From JALQTD01 sp965657495 (GTDB taxonomy: Bacteria > Bacteroidota > Bacteroidia > Flavobacteriales_D > Sanyastnellaceae): a DNA stretch of 8,381 bases. The notes under the pieces are model-generated. The model saw only the letters and a program-made list of their open reading frames with translations, made no database searches and was not told where the DNA came from. The stretch covers positions 1 through 8,381 of the forward strand of contig CBFHPD010000161.1 of the NCBI GenBank assembly GCA_965657495.1. The letters are read 5' to 3'. Shown piece by piece: positions 6,036 through 8,381 of the stretch (the first letter of the stretch is position 1; each line of letters opens with the position of its first letter). A program made the translations under genes and the position numbers.

Positions 6036-6125
6036 CGATTCTTATCGCGCCGCTACAACCGCCTGCCCTTGCTTCCTTCCGGACCTGGGGGATTCAGCGG
6101 GAGCTGGCCGTAAGAGACTTGCCCC
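6029..6125 (-). ncRNA. ffs: Bacterial small signal recognition particle RNA (4.5S type)
   Basis: This is the RNA scaffold of the signal recognition particle, which binds Ffh and FtsY and directs membrane proteins to the translocon. The minus strand carries the diagnostic domain IV core AGGTCCGGAAGGAAGCA (6088-6072) with its GGAA tetraloop, flanked by complementary CCC and GGG. The ends of the approximately 97-nt RNA pair: GGGCAAG (6124-6118) with CTTGCCC (6035-6029). TCTTA (6115-6111) can then pair with TAAGA (6044-6040). A T6 run follows the 3' end and a perfect -7 box precedes the 5' end by four bases. There is no Alu domain, as expected for the short bacterial form. It is transcribed on its own, divergently from the DUF4199 gene. 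Confidence 0.93.
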
Positions 6126-6128
6126 GTG

Positions 6129-6136
6129 CAAAGGTA
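6129..6136 (-). promoter_or_regulatory. Promoter -7 box (TACCTTTG) of the SRP RNA gene
   Basis: On the minus strand TACCTTTG matches the Bacteroidota TAnnTTTG consensus at every fixed position and ends four bases before the predicted 5' G-run of the SRP RNA. TGTG at 6157-6154, 17 bp upstream, is a possible weak -33 element. Confidence 0.72.
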
Positions 6137-6158
6137 CCGCATTCTTCCCAACTCACAC

Positions 6159-6166
6159 TACATTCG
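6159..6166 (+). promoter_or_regulatory. Possible promoter -7 box (TACATTCG) of the DUF4199-glycosyltransferase unit
   Basis: TACATTCG differs from TAnnTTTG at one fixed position and lies four bases before the ATG at 6171, so the transcript would be leaderless. No -33 TTTG is visible at the usual distance, so this is tentative. Confidence 0.35.
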
Positions 6167-6170
6167 CGGC

Positions 6171-6704
6171 ATGAAAATCAATTTTCTTTCCATCCAGCAC
6201 GGCGCAGCAGTGGGCGGGTTGCAGGCGGTGCTGTCGCTGGTGATGTATGTGGTGCAAACCGACATGCTGTTCAGTACGTGGGCAAGCCTGTCAAGTTGGA
6301 TCCTGCTCTTTGCAGGGTTGTACCTGGGAATCAAGGCTGTGCGAACGGATGAAGGCGGATTCATTTCGTACGGACGGGCCTTGGGGCATGGCATGTTGGT
6401 GGCGTTGACGATGACGGCGGTGGTGATCGGGTTTTCCATCGTGCTCTACACCGTCATCGATCCGGGATTGGTGGACATGGCGGTTCGTGCGACGCATGAC
6501 CAAATGGCGAAAGTCATGGAGATGATGGGCCAAAGCGCAGACGACCTTGCCGAATTGACCGCTACTTTGGAACCGGAAATCCGCAAATCCCTCACCCCCG
6601 GCGGTTTGATCCAAGGCGGCCTTGTGAGCGTACTGCTGTATCTCTTCCCGACGGCCATCATGGCGCTGGTCTTGCGGCGGCGGGAGCCCGTGAATTTTGT
6701 GTGA
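6171..6704 (+). CDS. DUF4199-family four-helix membrane protein
   Basis: This 177-aa protein is of unknown function. Its pattern fits the Bacteroidota DUF4199 family: about four hydrophobic segments (residues 11-28, 42-57, 72-95 and 147-168), a GIKAVRTDEGGFISYGRALGHG region (53-74, typical GG-x-I-x-Y turn between TM2 and TM3), VIDPGLVD (95-102) after TM3, a charged helical stretch (104-140) that probably lies outside the membrane, and a basic C-terminus LRRREPVNF. ATG 6171 is preferred over a GTG at 6126, because the latter lies next to the SRP RNA promoter and adds 15 residues without family character. The glycosyltransferase gene follows after 38 nt on the same strand, so the two are probably co-transcribed. 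A joint role at the cell envelope is inference only. Confidence 0.8.
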   Translation: MKINFLSIQHGAAVGGLQAVLSLVMYVVQTDMLFSTWASLSSWILLFAGLYLGIKAVRTDEGGFISYGRALGHGMLVALTMTAVVIGFSIVLYTVIDPGLVDMAVRATHDQMAKVMEMMGQSADDLAELTATLEPEIRKSLTPGGLIQGGLVSVLLYLFPTAIMALVLRRREPVNFV

Positions 6705-6742
6705 TTGGAACCTTTCGCCGCGCAGCATCGTAGTTGAATACC

Positions 6743-7729
6743 ATGAAGGAGTCCCCAGGCATTGATTTGAGCATCGTTGTACCGCTTTACAACGAGGAGG
6801 AAAGCTTGCCCGAACTGAAGGCGTGGATCGATCGCGTATTGGTCGGGCGCACGTACGAGGTGGTTTTTGTGGACGACGGGAGCCGCGACGATTCGTGGGA
6901 GGTCATTTCGGCCTTGCACGCGGCGGATCCGGAGCGCGTCGTCGGGTTGCGGTTTGCCCGCAATTACGGGAAAAGCGCAGGCTTGCACATGGGGTTTCAA
7001 GCGGTGCGTGGCCGGGTGGTCATCACCATGGACGCGGACTTGCAGGACAGCCCGGATGAAATCTTGCCGCTGGAGGAGCAGGTGCTGGAGGGCGGATTGG
7101 ATTTGGTCAGTGGATGGAAGAAAAAACGCCACGACCCGCTGAGCAAGACGATCCCCACCAAGCTGTACAACTGGGCCACGCGGAAAGTCAGTGGCATTGA
7201 ATTGCACGACTTCAACTGCGGGCTGAAGGCCTATCGCCGGGAAGTGGTCAAGGCGATTGAAGTCCAAGGCGAGATGCACCGCTACATTCCGATGCTCGCG
7301 AAGAACGCGGGGTTCGATCGGATTGGTGAGCGGGTGGTGCAGCACCAAGCGCGCAAGTACGGCAGCTCAAAGTTCGGGCTGGAGCGCTTTGTCAACGGGT
7401 TCCTCGACCTGATGACCATCGGGTTCATGTCCCGCTTCTCGCGCAAACCCATGCATTTGTTTGGGGCGCTCGGGTCGGTGATGTTCCTGATCAGCGCTTT
7501 GGGACTCATCATGGTGGTGGGGACCAAATTGGTGGCCCTCGTCGAAGCTTCCGTGACCGGCATGGAACAACAAGCGCGCAACATCACCGAGATTTCCGCT
7601 TTCTACATCTCCTTAGCGGGGATGATCTTGGGGGCGCAGTTCTTCTTGGCCGGCTTTTTGGCCGAAATGATTTCGCGCAGCGATCCCGGACGTTCGGACT
7701 ACATGGTGGCGGAGCGCGTGGGGGAATGA
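6743..7729 (+). CDS. Family 2 membrane glycosyltransferase (dolichol-phosphate-mannose-synthase/GtrB-like)
   Basis: Enzymes of this type transfer a sugar from a nucleotide donor to a polyprenyl phosphate (or similar acceptor) at the cytoplasmic side of the inner membrane. The 328-aa protein has the GT-A domain at residues 9-230: LSIVVPLYNEEESL (9-22), VVFVDDGSRDDSW (40-52), FARNYGKSAGLHMGF (71-85), the metal-binding DADLQDSPDEI (97-107) with the DxD at 97-99, DFNCGLKAYRREVV (156-169), EMHRYIP (177-183) and a KYGSSKFGLERF patch (205-216). Two C-terminal transmembrane segments follow (about 238-261 and 285-309), the GtrB/DPM1-like layout with a membrane anchor. The donor and acceptor cannot be read from the sequence. 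ATG 6743 is preferred to an in-frame TTG at 6734. The gene lies 38 nt after the DUF4199 gene and is followed by a terminator. Confidence 0.92.
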   Translation: MKESPGIDLSIVVPLYNEEESLPELKAWIDRVLVGRTYEVVFVDDGSRDDSWEVISALHAADPERVVGLRFARNYGKSAGLHMGFQAVRGRVVITMDADLQDSPDEILPLEEQVLEGGLDLVSGWKKKRHDPLSKTIPTKLYNWATRKVSGIELHDFNCGLKAYRREVVKAIEVQGEMHRYIPMLAKNAGFDRIGERVVQHQARKYGSSKFGLERFVNGFLDLMTIGFMSRFSRKPMHLFGALGSVMFLISALGLIMVVGTKLVALVEASVTGMEQQARNITEISAFYISLAGMILGAQFFLAGFLAEMISRSDPGRSDYMVAERVGE

Positions 7730-7747
7730 GCGCAATGGGCCTCAAAT

Positions 7748-7779
7748 AAAACGCCCGGCTCCTGCGAGCCGGGCGTTTT
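7748..7779. terminator. Bidirectional intrinsic terminator between glycosyltransferase and T9SS cargo gene
   Basis: The arms 7748-7760 (AAAACGCCCGGCT) and 7767-7779 are perfectly complementary over 13 bp with a six-base loop (CCTGCG). The GC core is flanked by A4 on one side and T4 on the other, so an RNA from either strand ends in a stem plus a U-run. It lies 18 nt after the glycosyltransferase stop and 19 nt after the stop of the convergent gene, and probably ends both. Confidence 0.88.
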
Positions 7780-7798
7780 GTTTGAAGCTTACTGGGCC

Positions 7799-8381
7799 TT
7801 ACCGAACTTTCATGAACGGCGCGTGCCCCACGCGTCCCCCTTGCCGGATGTCCATCACGTACATGCCAGCGGGCCACGCATGCACCTCGATGCGCGGGGT
7901 GCCCCCAGCAGGAACGCGCATGCGGTGCACCACCTTGCCGGCAACATCCCGCACCGTCACGTCGATGGGGAATTGTTCGTCCCAGCCGCCACCGTTCACA
8001 TTCACCACCGTTTCCGTTGGGTTCGGGTAGGGGGCGAAGGCAATGGTTTCATCGAAATCCCAGGGCGACCCGCCGGGGGTGAACCCGTTGGTTCCGTTCC
8101 CGCATTCCATGCCGATGCCGAAGTCCTCATCCATCAGGGGCGCATTGCCGGCCACCATGGTGGCCACCGTGCCGTCCTCCAACATCATCATGGCAAACGA
8201 ACCTTGGAGCGAATTGCCATCGGCCGATTCCAAGCGGAAGTTGTAACACCCGTCTTCTAAACAAACGGTGGCGGCCCAGTCCCCTTGAACCCACTCGGAG
8301 GCGAGGATTTCGCCGGCGGCCGACGTCAGCTCGAGTTCGGCGTCGGTCAGGGCGATGAGGTTGAAGGTCACCTCTTGGCCG
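7799..8381 (-). CDS. C-terminal part of a secreted protein with type IX secretion (Por) sorting domain
   Basis: The frame is open to the right edge, so the N-terminus and signal peptide are missing; the GTG at 8371 is an internal Val, not a start. About 193 codons are visible. The first part is a beta-type domain with a CLEDGCYNFRL segment, a pattern common in Flavobacteriales surface proteins (two Cys five residues apart, then alternating hydrophobics), followed by a Gly/Asn-rich linker. The last about 80 residues form a type A sorting domain: FAPYPNPTETVVNVN with the PNPT motif, then VTVRDVAGKVVH, a WPAGMYVMDI segment and a basic end (FMKVR). In known T9SS cargo this domain directs passage across the outer membrane and is removed on attachment to the surface. 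The cargo's activity cannot be told from this end. Confidence 0.88.
   Translation of the reverse strand, partial: GQEVTFNLIALTDAELELTSAAGEILASEWVQGDWAATVCLEDGCYNFRLESADGNSLQGSFAMMMLEDGTVATMVAGNAPLMDEDFGIGMECGNGTNGFTPGGSPWDFDETIAFAPYPNPTETVVNVNGGGWDEQFPIDVTVRDVAGKVVHRMRVPAGGTPRIEVHAWPAGMYVMDIRQGGRVGHAPFMKVR

Noticed and set aside
6126..6170. GTG start 15 codons upstream for the DUF4199 protein
   Set aside because: It begins beside the SRP RNA start and runs through its promoter; the ATG at 6171 starts directly at the family's N-terminal pattern.
6446..7348. Minus-strand open frame (300 codons) opposite the glycosyltransferase
   Set aside because: The plus strand carries all conserved GT2 motifs; the antisense frame has no family features.
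1..8381. Mobile element, CRISPR array, tRNA or long direct repeats
   Set aside because: Reading through the window I saw no transposase or integrase motifs, no regularly spaced repeats and no tRNA-like cloverleaf.

Overview
The window is GC-rich and compact. It reads as a chromosomal segment of a high-GC Bacteroidota bacterium, probably in or near Flavobacteriales. Four things support this: a secreted protein at the right edge ending in a type IX secretion (Por) sorting domain with a PNPT motif; promoter elements of the Bacteroidota type (TAnnTTTG -7 boxes); almost no Shine-Dalgarno sequences, with start codons very close to the promoters; and a DUF4199/glycosyltransferase pair and a Bacteroidota-style ccm cluster. 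The genus cannot be named from this sequence alone.

Left half, minus strand (3668 down to 1): one tightly packed operon. It begins with a DEDDh 3'-5' exonuclease and continues with ccmB, a CcmC/CcsA-type protein, a CcmD-like small protein, ccmE and the first 257 codons of ccmF. Four of the five junctions overlap by 1-4 nt (GTGA, ATGA, ATGA, TGATG) and the fifth has a 6-nt gap, so translational coupling is likely. Together these make a system I cytochrome c maturation machine: CcmB and CcmC load haem, CcmD stabilises the complex, CcmE carries the haem in the periplasm, and CcmF attaches it to apocytochrome c. No ccmA, ccmG or ccmH lies in the window. The CcmE is of the CxxxY type, and the CcmC-like protein has a large extra periplasmic segment.

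Middle: a class III (SIRT5/CobB-like) sirtuin diverges from the exonuclease across only 38 bp that hold both promoters. Its 3' end overlaps by 15 nt the end of a convergent biotin carboxylase gene (497 aa). Upstream of the carboxylase on the minus strand is a complete small SRP RNA (4.5S type, ffs) with a perfect -7 box and a closing helix followed by a T run.

Right part, plus strand: a DUF4199 membrane protein and a family-2 membrane glycosyltransferase form a two-gene unit, ended by a 13-bp perfect hairpin terminator. That terminator can also serve the convergent T9SS cargo gene, of which only the C-terminal part is present.

No mobile element, CRISPR array, tRNA or rRNA was seen. I found no wholly new system. 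The points most worth a second look are the exonuclease leading the ccm operon, the enlarged CcmC and the sirtuin without its first zinc cysteine pair.
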